From contig NZ_FODN01000004.1 in the NCBI RefSeq assembly GCF_900110375.1, positions 186,001 through 250,000 of the forward strand: a stretch of 64,000 nucleotides of DNA. The letters are read 5' to 3'. The position numbers were made by a program, and so were the translations under genes. Below the pieces are notes generated by a model that was not told where the DNA came from, did not search any database, and worked only from the letters and a program-made list of their open reading frames with translations. Shown here piece by piece: positions 34,764 through 44,972 of this stretch. The DNA comes from Flavobacterium sinopsychrotolerans (GTDB lineage Bacteria > Bacteroidota > Bacteroidia > Flavobacteriales > Flavobacteriaceae). Numbering within the stretch: the stretch's first letter is position 1; every line of letters begins with the position of its first letter.

Positions 34764-35582
34764 ATGAACCTACAACATATTCCACAAATCAAATATACTG
34801 ACAGTGGTAATTTCTTCTTGCTAGCTGGGCCATGTGCCATTGAAGGGGAAGAAATGGCCATGCGAATTGCCGAAAAATTAGTTGGAATTACTGATAATTT
34901 ACAAATCCCTTTCGTTTTTAAAGGTTCTTTCAAGAAAGCAAACCGTTCTAGAATTGATAGTTTTTCAGGAATTGGAGATGAAAAAGCACTGAAAATCCTT
35001 AGAAAAGTTTCGGAAACATTTAAGGTTCCTACTGTTACTGACATTCATACAAATGAAGATGCTGATATGGCGGCTCAATATGTTGATGTGTTGCAAATTC
35101 CCGCTTTTTTAGTGCGCCAAACCGATTTAGTCGTAGCAGCTGCCAATACCGGAAAAGTGGTCAACTTGAAAAAAGGACAATTCATGAGTCCGGAAAGCAT
35201 GAAGCATGCGGTTCAAAAAGTATTGGATTGTCACAATGAAAACGTGATGGTTACAGATAGAGGAACGATGTTTGGCTATCAAGATATGATTGTTGATTTC
35301 AGAGGAATTCCTACGATGCAACAATACGCTACCACTGTTCTTGATGTTACCCATTCGCTGCAACAACCCAACCAAACGGCTGGCGTAACAGGTGGAAGAC
35401 CAGACATGATTGAAACTATTGCCAAAGCTGGTATTGCTGTAGGCGTAGATGGAATTTTTATTGAAACTCATTTTGATCCTGCTAATGCAAAAAGCGATGG
35501 TGCTAATATGTTGCATTTGGATTATTTCGAATCCTTAATGACCAAGTTAGTCGCTATCAGAAAAACAATTAATACATTTTAA
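34764..35582 (+). CDS. kdsA: 3-deoxy-8-phosphooctulonate synthase
   Basis: This 272-residue TIM-barrel enzyme condenses arabinose 5-phosphate with phosphoenolpyruvate to make KDO-8-phosphate for lipopolysaccharide. Motifs are FLLAGPCAIEGEEMA (about 17-31), KGSFKKANRSRIDSFSG, TDIHTNEDA, PAFLVRQTDL, DRGTMFGYQDM, GGRPDMIETIA and IETHFDPA. A cysteine in GPCAIE, where E. coli has Asn, points to the metal-dependent KdsA class. The ATG at 34764 is chosen from the promoter position and family N-terminus. Confidence 0.96.
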   Translation: MNLQHIPQIKYTDSGNFFLLAGPCAIEGEEMAMRIAEKLVGITDNLQIPFVFKGSFKKANRSRIDSFSGIGDEKALKILRKVSETFKVPTVTDIHTNEDADMAAQYVDVLQIPAFLVRQTDLVVAAANTGKVVNLKKGQFMSPESMKHAVQKVLDCHNENVMVTDRGTMFGYQDMIVDFRGIPTMQQYATTVLDVTHSLQQPNQTAGVTGGRPDMIETIAKAGIAVGVDGIFIETHFDPANAKSDGANMLHLDYFESLMTKLVAIRKTINTF

Positions 35583-35600
35583 ATTTAGGCCCCAAATTCA

Positions 35601-36446
35601 TTGAAACACTTTTTATTATATTCCGCATTCCTTACTATTTTATTTACCAATAACACAATTGCACAGGAAACTACAGAAATTCAAAATAAATATACAACTC
35701 ATAACAAAGGAAAATTTTTTATTTCATGGGGAGGAAACAGAGACAGTTACTCCAAATCAGACATAACCTTTCGAGGTAAAGATTACAATTTTACTTTAGA
35801 AAATGTTCAAGCGCATGACAAACCAAAAGGTTGGCATGTAGACTATATTAATCCCGCCAGAATGACTATTCCTCAAACTAATTTTAGAATGGGGTATTTC
35901 ATAAGTGACCATTATAGTGTTGCAATAGGTGTAGATCACATGAAATATGTGATGTCGCAAAATAAGGCTGTGGACATCAATGGGTATTATCCAAATCCGG
36001 GATCTTATGATGAATTGTTGGCGAATAACCAAGTGCTTTTGACTGAAGAATTTCTAAAGTATGAGCATACCGATGGTTTGAATTATGTGAATACAGAGTT
36101 TTCTCGACATGATGATATTTCGTCTATTTTCAAAATTGAAAATACCGATAAAATTCAAATCAATTTAACTGAGGGAGTTGGTTTTGGTCTCTTATATCCT
36201 AAAACTAATACAACTTTATTGGGAAAAGAACGTCATGATGATTTTCATGTTTCGGGTTTTGGAACTTCTTTGAAAGCAGGATTGAATGTTACTTTTTTCA
36301 AACACTTTTATATTCAAGGAGAACTTAAAGGTGGCTATATTAATATGCAAGACATTCGAACTACGCAAAGCACCGAAGACAGTGCTTCACAGGATTTTTT
36401 CTTTTTTCAGAGAATCATTGCCGTGGGTGGAATTTTTAGAATTTAA
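35601..36446 (+). CDS. outer-membrane beta-barrel-like secreted protein
   Basis: This is a 281-residue protein with a signal peptide (about 1-21, ending TIAQ) and alternating aromatic strands consistent with an outer-membrane barrel (FFISWGGNRDSYSKSD, NFRMGYFISDHYSVAIGVDHMKY, SLKAGLNVTFFKHFYIQGELKGGYI), ending in an aromatic/Ile strand. The start is TTG at 35601: it gives a proper signal peptide and no suitable ATG is nearby. It lies 18 bp after kdsA and is probably cotranscribed with it. Function is unknown. Confidence 0.72.
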   Translation: MKHFLLYSAFLTILFTNNTIAQETTEIQNKYTTHNKGKFFISWGGNRDSYSKSDITFRGKDYNFTLENVQAHDKPKGWHVDYINPARMTIPQTNFRMGYFISDHYSVAIGVDHMKYVMSQNKAVDINGYYPNPGSYDELLANNQVLLTEEFLKYEHTDGLNYVNTEFSRHDDISSIFKIENTDKIQINLTEGVGFGLLYPKTNTTLLGKERHDDFHVSGFGTSLKAGLNVTFFKHFYIQGELKGGYINMQDIRTTQSTEDSASQDFFFFQRIIAVGGIFRI

Positions 36447-36469
36447 TTCATCCTCAATCAAAAATTATC

Positions 36470-36498
36470 AAAGCTATCATTTATGATGGCTTTTTTTT
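36470..36498 (+). terminator. terminator of the kdsA unit
   Basis: AAAGCTATCA pairs with TGATGGCTTT (one G-U) across 4 nt, and the T run continues to 36498. Confidence 0.9.
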
Positions 36499-36660
36499 AT
36501 GAATTTACATTTAAAATTATCAAAATCTACAGAATCAATAACAGTAGAATTGTTTTTCTTTTTTTTCTTTTTTTAAATTATAATTAGCTAAATTTATCCA
36601 TTAGACTTATTTATTTAAAGTCGGATTTCTTTAGCACTAAATAATTTTTTAAAATTATAA

Positions 36661-37755
36661 ATGACCGAAAATAACGCCTCAATTTCTTCTTTAAAAACGG
36701 ACTATCACTTTGATAATTTCTTTAACATCTCAGCAGATTTTATTTGCATTGCAGGATTTGATGGCTATTTCAAAAGAATAAATCCCGCTGTTTCAAAATT
36801 ATTGGGATATACTGATGATGAATTGTATGCAAAACCCATAAGCAGTTTTGTTTATGCTCCAGATCTTAAAATTACTATCGAAACTAGGGAACAAGTATAT
36901 AAAAATAAGCCGCTTTTGAATTTTGAAAACCGCTATTTGACTAAAAGCGGCGAAATTGTCTGGTTATCTTGGACATCAATGCCTGTCGAGTCCGAAAAAT
37001 TAGTGTACGCAATTGCAAAAAATATCACCCATAAAAAAAGAATCGAAGAAGAACGTAATCTACTCCTTGCAAATTTGACCCAAATCAATAAAGAACTTAC
37101 CGTTTTATCTCATAAAACATCCCATGATTTAAAGTCTCCGATCAATAATATGCTTTCGGTTTTTAGTTTGATTGATAGTAGCAAAATACACGATCCGGAA
37201 ACACTGGAATTAATCAACATCCTTAAATTAACCAGTGAAAATTTAAAACAAACATTAAGCGATTCCATTGACGAATTAGTAGAAAATGAGAGTATCAATA
37301 CTCAAATAGAAGAAATAAATTTAAATGAATCACTGAAAGAAGTCCTAATTTCCATAAATTCTTTAGTCCAAGATTCAAAAGCAGTAATTAAAGTTGACTT
37401 TTCAGCTTTTGAAAATGTTACTTTTAACAAAGCATATATCAAAAGTATTTTTTTAAATTTAGTAACCAATTCTATTAAATATGCAAAACCACATCATGTA
37501 CCAGTTATAACTATCCACTCAAAAAAAGTCAATGGAGTAAATCAATTAATTTTTTCTGATAATGGACTTGGTTTCGATATGGATAAAGTGCGGGATAAGA
37601 TTTTTGGATTGTACGAAAAATTTCATAGCAATAGCGACAGTAACGGTATAGGACTCTATTTAGTTTATAATCACATTACGAGCTTAGGTGGCCGAATTGC
37701 AGTGGAGAGTAAAATTAATGAGGGTGCTAAATTCACTATTTCTTTCAAATATTAA
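36661..37755 (+). CDS. PAS-domain sensor histidine kinase
   Basis: This is a 364-residue cytoplasmic hybrid of a PAS domain (about 18-130: FDGYFKRINPAVSKLLGY ... VWLSWTSMPVES) and a histidine kinase. The phospho-acceptor His is in LSHKTSHDLKSPINNM (near 156). The N box is LVTNSIKYAKP, and the G boxes are FSDNGLGFDMDKV and SNGIGLYLVYNH. There are no membrane helices. No response regulator is adjacent, so it is an orphan kinase. What the PAS domain senses is not evident. Confidence 0.9.
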   Translation: MTENNASISSLKTDYHFDNFFNISADFICIAGFDGYFKRINPAVSKLLGYTDDELYAKPISSFVYAPDLKITIETREQVYKNKPLLNFENRYLTKSGEIVWLSWTSMPVESEKLVYAIAKNITHKKRIEEERNLLLANLTQINKELTVLSHKTSHDLKSPINNMLSVFSLIDSSKIHDPETLELINILKLTSENLKQTLSDSIDELVENESINTQIEEINLNESLKEVLISINSLVQDSKAVIKVDFSAFENVTFNKAYIKSIFLNLVTNSIKYAKPHHVPVITIHSKKVNGVNQLIFSDNGLGFDMDKVRDKIFGLYEKFHSNSDSNGIGLYLVYNHITSLGGRIAVESKINEGAKFTISFKY

Positions 37756-37791
37756 AAAAATGATTTTAGCACCTTCAAATTAAAGTTTTTT

Positions 37792-39171
37792 TTATTTTAC
37801 TATACCATTCTGATCCATCAGATAAAGTAAGGAAGCCATAGCTGCTGCTCCCAGTTCTAACTCTCTTTTATTGACAGCATCAAAAGTGTCATTTGCAGCA
37901 TGATGATAATCAAAATAACGCTGAGAATCCGGCTGTAATCCCACTTTTACGATGTGATTGGATTGTAACGGACCAATATCAACTCCGGAATGTCCTTTTA
38001 CAAATTTGTGAATTAAATAGGGTTCAAATAATGTTGCCCAACTACTGATTTTATTAAAATTAGCTTCATCAGCTTCAATTGAAAATCCCCTTGGAGAAAA
38101 TCCACCCGAATCACTTTCTAAAGCAAAAATGTGATTTTCATTGTTTTTATTGGACTGTTTTTCATATTCTTTTCCGCCTCGAACACCGTTTTCCTCGTTC
38201 ATAAACAAAACCACACGCAACGTATTTTTAGGCTTGTATCCAATATTTTTGAAGATATTCAACACTTCCATACTTTGGACACATCCTGCGCCATCATCGT
38301 GAGAACCATCTCCAAGATCCCAAGAATCAAGATGCCCACCAACGACCATTATTCTTTCAGGATGCTCAGAACCGGTCATTTCGCCAACAACATTATAGGA
38401 TAAAACATCAGCAAATGTTTCACATGATTGTTTGAAATAGAATGCTGCATTTGGATTTTGTTTTAAACTTTTGCTTAAAATTTCGGCTCCATTTGTACTA
38501 ATGGCAGCAGCCGGAATTCGTTGTTCTTTGGCAATTTCTCCATAATTAGTTGCACCGGTATGCGGTAAATCATCCAAGCGCAAATTCATGGATCTGACAA
38601 TTACGGCTAATGCCCCTAGTTTACCGGCTTCTCTGGCTCCAGAGGATCTTTGGTCCACACAACTTCCATACGCTTTGAAAGTTTCTATGAATTCTGGATT
38701 CATGGGTCTGTTAAAAAAAACTATTTTTCCTTTTACTTTGGTTTCGCCAAGAGCAGCTAATTCTTCTAAACTATTTACTTCCAGTATTGGCGCTTGCAAT
38801 CCTTTTTTAGGAGTGGCAACGGAACCGCCTAGCGCACATATTGGGAAATTGATCTTTTGTTTTCCAACTTGTAAATACCCGATTTCTTTTTCGCCCCGAA
38901 CCCATTTGGGCACCATTACTTCCTGAAGGTAGACTTTATCTAAACCCAGTGTTTCCAATTGTGCTTTGGCATACAAAACCGCTTTTTCTGCTCCTATGGA
39001 ACCTGATAATCGGGAACCAATGGTATTCGACAAATGGTCCAGCCACGGGTAACATTTAGCATTGGTCAACGATGATTTGTAAATTTCCTTTAAAGTTTGT
39101 TCATCTTTAGTTTGCGCAAAAGCAGTGATTCCACTAAACAAAAGCGCAGCTAAAACAATTGATTTTTTCAT
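37792..39171 (-). CDS. M28 family zinc aminopeptidase/carboxypeptidase with PA insert
   Basis: This is a 459-residue secreted peptidase. A signal peptide (1-19, ending TAFAQ) leads to the M28 catalytic domain with a PA-type insert around 110-240. Metal ligands are visible in VVGGHLDSWDLGDGSHDDGAG (His and Asp, near 276-296), the catalytic Glu in FMNEENGVRGG (near 325), an Asp in ALESDSGG, and a His in YFDYHHAANDTFDAV near the end. It resembles carboxypeptidase Q-like enzymes. It probably works in the periplasm. Confidence 0.9.
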   Translation of the reverse strand: MKKSIVLAALLFSGITAFAQTKDEQTLKEIYKSSLTNAKCYPWLDHLSNTIGSRLSGSIGAEKAVLYAKAQLETLGLDKVYLQEVMVPKWVRGEKEIGYLQVGKQKINFPICALGGSVATPKKGLQAPILEVNSLEELAALGETKVKGKIVFFNRPMNPEFIETFKAYGSCVDQRSSGAREAGKLGALAVIVRSMNLRLDDLPHTGATNYGEIAKEQRIPAAAISTNGAEILSKSLKQNPNAAFYFKQSCETFADVLSYNVVGEMTGSEHPERIMVVGGHLDSWDLGDGSHDDGAGCVQSMEVLNIFKNIGYKPKNTLRVVLFMNEENGVRGGKEYEKQSNKNNENHIFALESDSGGFSPRGFSIEADEANFNKISSWATLFEPYLIHKFVKGHSGVDIGPLQSNHIVKVGLQPDSQRYFDYHHAANDTFDAVNKRELELGAAAMASLLYLMDQNGIVK

Positions 39172-39265
39172 AATAAATTTAGGCTTTCTGGGTATTCTTA
39201 TTTATAATTTTGGTTTTGGTTGCTGTGGCAATTTCGTAATTCTTAACGAATATTCTATGTTAGAT

Positions 39266-39303
39266 TAAAAAAAATCCTGCAAGTTTTAAAGCTCTTGCAG
39301 GAT
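39266..39303 (-). terminator. terminator of the GH97 gene
   Basis: A 10-bp stem (ATCCTGCAAG with CTTGCAGGAT) reads into a long T run on the minus strand, 8 bp after the GH97 stop. Confidence 0.9.
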
Positions 39304-39310
39304 ATCCTTA

Positions 39311-41407
39311 TTAATTTATTGGTTCAAAACTGATTGCCGTTCCTCCTCCCGGAGCCAAATTCAACTTAATTTTTGATTTGCTCGTCACTGTCATTGTTCT
39401 TATTTTATAAGCAATTGGATTGTTCTTCCAATCGGCATCTTTCGCATCTTCATAAATAATAGCTTTATATTTTTTTCCTTTGGTCAGGAAGTCTAATTTT
39501 ATTTCTGATGTTCTGGCATTCTCATCTGTGATTGCTCCTAAAAACCAAGTTTCTTTTCCTTTGGTTTTTCGGGCAACCGTAAGATAATCGCCTGGTTCCG
39601 CTTCTAAATATTTGCTTTCATCCCAATCAGTTTCAACGTCTTTGATAAACTGAAACGCATCTGGGTATTTCTCGTAATTTTCTAATAAATCGGCCGCCAT
39701 TTGCAACGGAGAATACATTGTAACGTACAAAGCCAGTTGTTTGGCTAAAGTGGTATGAACCTGCTCCGTTTTATTTTTATCATAATAACTCATTTTGATT
39801 TCGAAAATTCCCGGCGTATAATCCATAGGTCCACCCAGTTGTCTTGTAAAAGGCAAAATAGTTTCGTGCATAGGTGGATTTCCAACGCTCCATGCATTGA
39901 ATTCATTCCCACGAGCTGCTTCGGCAGCGATATAATTAGGATACGTTCTTCCAAAACCGGTTGGTCTTGACGATTCATGGGAGTTTATCATAATCTTATA
40001 ATCTGCAGCGCGTTTAACCACAAAATTGAAATGATTCACCATAGATTGTCCGTCATGAAACTCGCCACGCGGAATGATTTTGCCCACATAACCCGATTTT
40101 ACTGCTGGATATTCGTATTTTTTCATCAAATCAAAAGCACGATCCAAATGTCTTTCATAATTACTAACAGAACCTGATGTTTCATGATGCATGATCATTT
40201 TGACATTTTTTTCTTTGGCGTAAGCCGAAAGAGCGGCAATATCGAAATCCGGATAGGGCGTTGTAAAGTCAAAAACTTCCTCTTTCCAGTTTCCGTTCCA
40301 GTCTTCCCAACCTACATTCCAACCTTCTACCAATACGCCATCAAAACCGTTTTTTGCGGCAAAATCAATGTATCGTTTCGTATTTTCGGCAGTAGCACCG
40401 TGTTTCCCCGATGCTTTTGGTACATCCGCAAAATTAGTGGCATTTTGAGAACCTGCATAATCCCAAGTAGATTTCTCTACGTGCATTTCCCACCAAATTC
40501 CAACATATTTCATGGGTTTAATCCAAGAAGTATCTTCTAATTTTGACGGTTCGTTTAGGTTCAGAATCATTTTAGAAGCCACAATATCTCGGGCATCATC
40601 GCTAATCATGATTGTTCTCCAAGGCGATACACAAGGCGTTTGTAAATAGGCTTTGTCACCAATTGCATTCGGAACTAATTCGGCTTTTAATTTGTAATTT
40701 GTCACATCAGCATTCAAATGCATTACAGGATAATTGACTACTGCCGCTTCAAAAATATTGAGATACAAACCTGATGGTGATTTCATCATCAATGGCGTTT
40801 GAACCATATATTTTCCTGGAATGGACTTTACTCCAATTCCGTTGTTCATATTGATTTTGGAGTTATCAATTTCAGAAAATGAAGTTTCATTGTATTCGTA
40901 TTCATTACTGTCGAAATCTCCTGGAATCCAGAATACTTTGTTGTTTTCGATTAAATTAAATTGGGTAACCTCATCAGAGATGATGAAATAATTCAATTCC
41001 GCTTGTTTTGGAAAATCATATCTGAAAGCAACTCCTTCATCAAAAACTCTAAAAATGATATTCATTTTCACCTTAGTTTCCTTGTTGATCAGCGAAACAT
41101 TAAGTTCATTATAGTGATTTTTAATACTGGATTGTTCCCCTAAAACTGGTTTCCAAGATTCGTTGAAACTAGAAGTTTTTGAAGTCAGTATTTCAAAATT
41201 TGCGCCTAAAGCTGGTTTTTCCTTTAATTTTATACCCAAAGCACTTTCCAAAACGACCGCTTTGTTTTTGTAATTTACAGAATAAAAAGGTTGACCATTT
41301 GTCCCTAATTTGAAATTTAAGGCAATTTTACCCGATGGCGATTGAACGCTTTGGGCATGAAGTAATCCCGTTGCAAAAACGAAAAAAACAGAAAATAAAT
41401 ATCTCAT
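39311..41407 (-). CDS. glycoside hydrolase family 97, SusB-like alpha-glucosidase
   Basis: This is a 698-residue periplasmic enzyme with a signal peptide (1-19, ending LLHAQ). The N-terminal GH97 beta-sandwich (to about 280) precedes the TIM barrel (KYVGIWWEMHVEKSTWDYAG onward) and a short C-terminal domain. From memory of SusB, its catalytic bases lie in PRGE and HE-x-x-RPTG; both are here, as IIPRGEFHDGQ and INSHESSRPTG. The retaining subgroup's VKVDF strand is VKSGY here. This suggests an inverting alpha-glucosidase. No SusC/SusD pair is nearby. Confidence 0.9.
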   Translation of the reverse strand: MRYLFSVFFVFATGLLHAQSVQSPSGKIALNFKLGTNGQPFYSVNYKNKAVVLESALGIKLKEKPALGANFEILTSKTSSFNESWKPVLGEQSSIKNHYNELNVSLINKETKVKMNIIFRVFDEGVAFRYDFPKQAELNYFIISDEVTQFNLIENNKVFWIPGDFDSNEYEYNETSFSEIDNSKINMNNGIGVKSIPGKYMVQTPLMMKSPSGLYLNIFEAAVVNYPVMHLNADVTNYKLKAELVPNAIGDKAYLQTPCVSPWRTIMISDDARDIVASKMILNLNEPSKLEDTSWIKPMKYVGIWWEMHVEKSTWDYAGSQNATNFADVPKASGKHGATAENTKRYIDFAAKNGFDGVLVEGWNVGWEDWNGNWKEEVFDFTTPYPDFDIAALSAYAKEKNVKMIMHHETSGSVSNYERHLDRAFDLMKKYEYPAVKSGYVGKIIPRGEFHDGQSMVNHFNFVVKRAADYKIMINSHESSRPTGFGRTYPNYIAAEAARGNEFNAWSVGNPPMHETILPFTRQLGGPMDYTPGIFEIKMSYYDKNKTEQVHTTLAKQLALYVTMYSPLQMAADLLENYEKYPDAFQFIKDVETDWDESKYLEAEPGDYLTVARKTKGKETWFLGAITDENARTSEIKLDFLTKGKKYKAIIYEDAKDADWKNNPIAYKIRTMTVTSKSKIKLNLAPGGGTAISFEPIN

Positions 41408-41432
41408 CTGGTTATTTGTTAATTTATTAAAT

Positions 41433-41440
41433 CAAAACTA
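41433..41440 (-). promoter_or_regulatory. -7 element of the GH97 gene
   Basis: On the minus strand this reads TAGTTTTG, a perfect TAnnTTTG, 25 nt before the ATG at 41407. Confidence 0.6.
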
Positions 41441-41623
41441 ATTATTAATCTAATACTATTTTATTAAAAAAAAACTACAACCTTGTAGTGGTAATAAATT
41501 GTTTTTAATTTTAAGAATTAACTTAATAAAAATTAAATTTAACCCATTAATATCTATTTAAAATATAATTTAACTGTATATAAAAAGTCTAAATCAAGGA
41601 GCTCTTATTATATTGTTCTTGTT

Positions 41624-42823
41624 TTAATTCAACAGCAAATGGTGAACCTGATTGGCAATTTCGATTTCCTCATTGGTAGGAATTACCAATATTTTAGTCT
41701 TGGATTCTGCTGTGTTGATTTCTCTAATTTCTTTAGAGCGAATTTCATTTTTGGAAGCATCCAATGCTATTCCAAAATAATCCATATCCGTACACACTAA
41801 TTTCCTGATGTAAGAAGAGTTTTCTCCAATCCCAGCCGTAAAAATAATGGCGTCGAGTCCATTTAAAACGGCTGAATAAGAACCAATATATTTCTTAATT
41901 CGATACGCATTCATGGCCAAAGCCAATTGACAATCCGCATTTCCGTTCTCCGCATTGGCTTCTATATCCCGTAAATCGCTGTAACCGGTAAGCCCCAGCA
42001 TTCCGCTTTGTTTTTGCAACATTGTATTCACGGCTTCAAGCGAATAACCCAAAGTATTTACCAAATAAAATATAACGGATTGATCCACATCTCCGCTTCG
42101 GGTACCCATAATTAATCCGTTCATTGGACCAAAACCCAATGTATGATCAATACTTTTTCCATCTTTTATTGCGGTCATACTGCAACCGTTCCCTAAATGT
42201 ATCGTGATAATTTTAGACCCTTTATTCTTCGTGTTTTGTTCTAAATAACGAATCGCATTTTCCGAAACGTATTTGTGACTTGTACCGTGAAATCCGTAAA
42301 CACGAATCTTATTTTCCGTCAAAAGATAATTTGGTACCGCATATTTATGCGCTACAACAGGAATTGTTTGATGAAAAGCAGTATCAAAAACGGCCACTTG
42401 TTGTGCTGAGCTAAAAATTTCTTCCGCCACATTTATCCCTTCTAAATTGGCAGGATTATGCAGAGGCGCTAAATCAAAAAGCTGCCTGATTTTGTCTTTT
42501 ACTTCAGTGGTAATAATAACAGTATTCGAAAAAGCGCTTCCGCCATGTACCACACGATGTCCGACCGCCTCTATTTCTTCCGTGCTTTTAATCACTCCCA
42601 CTTTATCATCCATCAGGAGCTGAGCAATTTTTTCCAAACCAATTTTATGGTTTGCAATAGTTAAAATCTCTTCAAATTTAGTAGTATTGGTCACATAGGT
42701 TAGATTTGAAGTTTCCAATCCTATTCTGTCAATCATCCCCGAACAAATCACTTCATTCGCCGGCATGTTAATCAATTGGTATTTTATGGAGGAACTCCCT
42801 GAGTTTATAATTACTATTTTCAT
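41624..42823 (-). CDS. ackA: acetate kinase
   Basis: This 399-residue ASKHA-fold kinase interconverts acetyl phosphate plus ADP and acetate plus ATP. Markers are INSGSSSIKYQLI (7-19), AVGHRVVHGG, VAVFDTAFHQTIP, YGFHGTSHKYVS, IITIHLGNGCSMTAI, GFGPMNGLIMGTRSGDVD and IIFTAGIGENSS. Length is normal. It starts 1 bp after the pta stop and forms the pta-ackA operon, giving substrate-level ATP from acetyl-CoA overflow. Confidence 0.97.
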   Translation of the reverse strand: MKIVIINSGSSSIKYQLINMPANEVICSGMIDRIGLETSNLTYVTNTTKFEEILTIANHKIGLEKIAQLLMDDKVGVIKSTEEIEAVGHRVVHGGSAFSNTVIITTEVKDKIRQLFDLAPLHNPANLEGINVAEEIFSSAQQVAVFDTAFHQTIPVVAHKYAVPNYLLTENKIRVYGFHGTSHKYVSENAIRYLEQNTKNKGSKIITIHLGNGCSMTAIKDGKSIDHTLGFGPMNGLIMGTRSGDVDQSVIFYLVNTLGYSLEAVNTMLQKQSGMLGLTGYSDLRDIEANAENGNADCQLALAMNAYRIKKYIGSYSAVLNGLDAIIFTAGIGENSSYIRKLVCTDMDYFGIALDASKNEIRSKEIREINTAESKTKILVIPTNEEIEIANQVHHLLLN

Positions 42824-42824
42824 T

Positions 42825-44918
42825 TTATAATCCTTGTGCTTGAATCGCCGTAATCACGACTGTATTTATAATATCATCTACCGTACAACCACGGCTTAAA
42901 TCATTAACCGGCTTGTTCAATCCTTGTAACATCGGTCCAATTGCTAAGGCACCAGTTTCCCTTTGCACTGCTTTATACGTATTATTTCCTGTATTTAAAT
43001 CCGGGAAAATTAGAACGCTGGCTTGCCCTGCCACTTCTGAATTTGGCATTTTACTTTTTCCAACAGCCATATCAACCGCAGCATCATACTGAATAGGACC
43101 TTCAATCTTTAAATCAGGGCGTTTTTTTCTCACTATTTCAGTTGCAGTCCGCACTTTATCTACTTCATCTCCTTTTCCTGAAGAACCGGATGAGTAGGAA
43201 AGCATGGCGATTTTTGGTTCAATTCCAAAAGCCAAACTAGAATCCGCAGATGAAATGGCAATTTCTGCCAACTGTTCCGCAGTAGGATTTGGGTTAATGG
43301 CGCAATCTCCAAAAACTGAAACTCTGTCCTCTAAACACATGAAAAATACCGATGAAACTACTGATGAATTTGGTTTTGTTTTAATGAATTGCAACGCTGG
43401 TAAAATGGTATGTTGTGTAGTGTGCGCCGCGCCGGAAACCATTCCGTCAGCGTGGCCTTTGTAAACCATCATCGTTCCAAAATACGAAACATCTTCCATC
43501 AAATCTTTCGCCATTCCTAAAGTAACATTTTTCGCTTTTCGCAACTCATAATACGTGTTTACATAATCGTCATAATGCTCAGATTCTATAGGATTAATGA
43601 TTTGCACTTTGGAAAAATCAAAAAACAAACCTAATTCCGCAACTTTACTTTCTATTTGTTTTTTGTTGCCAATAATCGAAATATCCACCACATTCATTTC
43701 TAATAAACGGGATGCCGCCATAATAATTCTATCGTCATTCCCTTCCGGCAGAACAATGTGTTTCCTGTGTTGTCTGGCTCTTTTAACCAAATTATACTGA
43801 AACATTTTTGGCGTCATTCCCTCCGCTTCAAAAGTAATCAGCTTTTCAGCCAAGTTGTCTAAGTCTACATATTTTTCGAAAGTCGTAATCGAAATTTCAA
43901 TCTTCTGCTTGTTGTTTGCATAAATTTTAGATTTAATCGATCCTATTTTATTGGTGATAAAATACGTCCCTTCTTCCACGGCAATAATCGGAACAATCGT
44001 CGAAAGTCCTTCTATCAATTTCAAAATACTGATCTCCGGCAAAATATTTCCTGTCAAAACAATTCCGGAAATAGTTGGATAATTAAGGGATTCATTGGCT
44101 TGCAAAGCTCCTAAAATAATGTCGGCACGATCTCCGGGAGTAATCACCAGACTATTCTCTTTTAAATGCAACAAATAATTACACAATTGCATGGCGCCAA
44201 CGCTAAAATTTCCAGTTTGGTTGTTTAAGTGAGCGGAACCAAATAAAACTTTGGCATCCAACTCATTTACGATTTCCTGTACTGTTGGATTATTCAAATT
44301 ATGGATTAAGGGAATCGCATTTACCATCACGCTTTCAGGCAAACTTTTTCTTAAACCAGTAGTTACTATTTCTATATTCTCCTGTTGTACTTTATTGGCA
44401 ATCACGGCCAATACCTCCACATCCTTCACTTTGAAAGAATCATAAGCCAGATACAAACTGTCCAATAATTCTTCCAGTGTTTTGCCTACTCCGGAACCTA
44501 CAATAATCGTTGGGATTCCAAGATTTTTAGCAATCAGAACGTTCATGTCTAATTCTATCACCGTTCCTTCCCCACTGAATCCCGTTCCTTCGACCAAAAC
44601 AAAATCAAAACGTTCCTCTAATTTCTTATATTTTTCAATAATTAAATCGAGAACTTCTCCTATTTTTCCTTTATTTTTTTTCTTAATTAATTTACTTTTT
44701 GTGATGGCAAACGCATCTTCAAACTCGATATCCAAACCAAAATGACCAATCACCGTTTCGATATGATTGTCAAATCCTCCTTCTTCAGTGTCCTCAATAA
44801 TTGGCCTGAAATACCCCACTTTGGCAGTTTTGCCAATAAGCATACTCATCAGTCCTAATGTGATGATCGACTTACCGCTATTTTGTTCGCTTGTTGCTAT
44901 ATAAATGGCCTTGTTCAT
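42825..44918 (-). CDS. pta: phosphate acetyltransferase, long form
   Basis: This 697-residue enzyme converts acetyl-CoA and phosphate to acetyl phosphate. It has three parts: an N-terminal P-loop domain (ATSEQNSGKSIITLGL, residues 8-23), a central DRTGG domain (about 220-330, with TPGDRADIILGALQ), and the C-terminal PTA_PTB catalytic domain (ARQHRKHIVLPEGNDDRIIMAA onward, with GDCAINPNPTAEQLAEIAI and MLSYSSGSSGKG). It is the first gene of pta-ackA. Confidence 0.96.
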   Translation of the reverse strand: MNKAIYIATSEQNSGKSIITLGLMSMLIGKTAKVGYFRPIIEDTEEGGFDNHIETVIGHFGLDIEFEDAFAITKSKLIKKKNKGKIGEVLDLIIEKYKKLEERFDFVLVEGTGFSGEGTVIELDMNVLIAKNLGIPTIIVGSGVGKTLEELLDSLYLAYDSFKVKDVEVLAVIANKVQQENIEIVTTGLRKSLPESVMVNAIPLIHNLNNPTVQEIVNELDAKVLFGSAHLNNQTGNFSVGAMQLCNYLLHLKENSLVITPGDRADIILGALQANESLNYPTISGIVLTGNILPEISILKLIEGLSTIVPIIAVEEGTYFITNKIGSIKSKIYANNKQKIEISITTFEKYVDLDNLAEKLITFEAEGMTPKMFQYNLVKRARQHRKHIVLPEGNDDRIIMAASRLLEMNVVDISIIGNKKQIESKVAELGLFFDFSKVQIINPIESEHYDDYVNTYYELRKAKNVTLGMAKDLMEDVSYFGTMMVYKGHADGMVSGAAHTTQHTILPALQFIKTKPNSSVVSSVFFMCLEDRVSVFGDCAINPNPTAEQLAEIAISSADSSLAFGIEPKIAMLSYSSGSSGKGDEVDKVRTATEIVRKKRPDLKIEGPIQYDAAVDMAVGKSKMPNSEVAGQASVLIFPDLNTGNNTYKAVQRETGALAIGPMLQGLNKPVNDLSRGCTVDDIINTVVITAIQAQGL

Positions 44919-44972
44919 TTTTTTATTTTTTATTTAATTCCAAAAAAAATTGGATATATTGCTTTTTATGTA

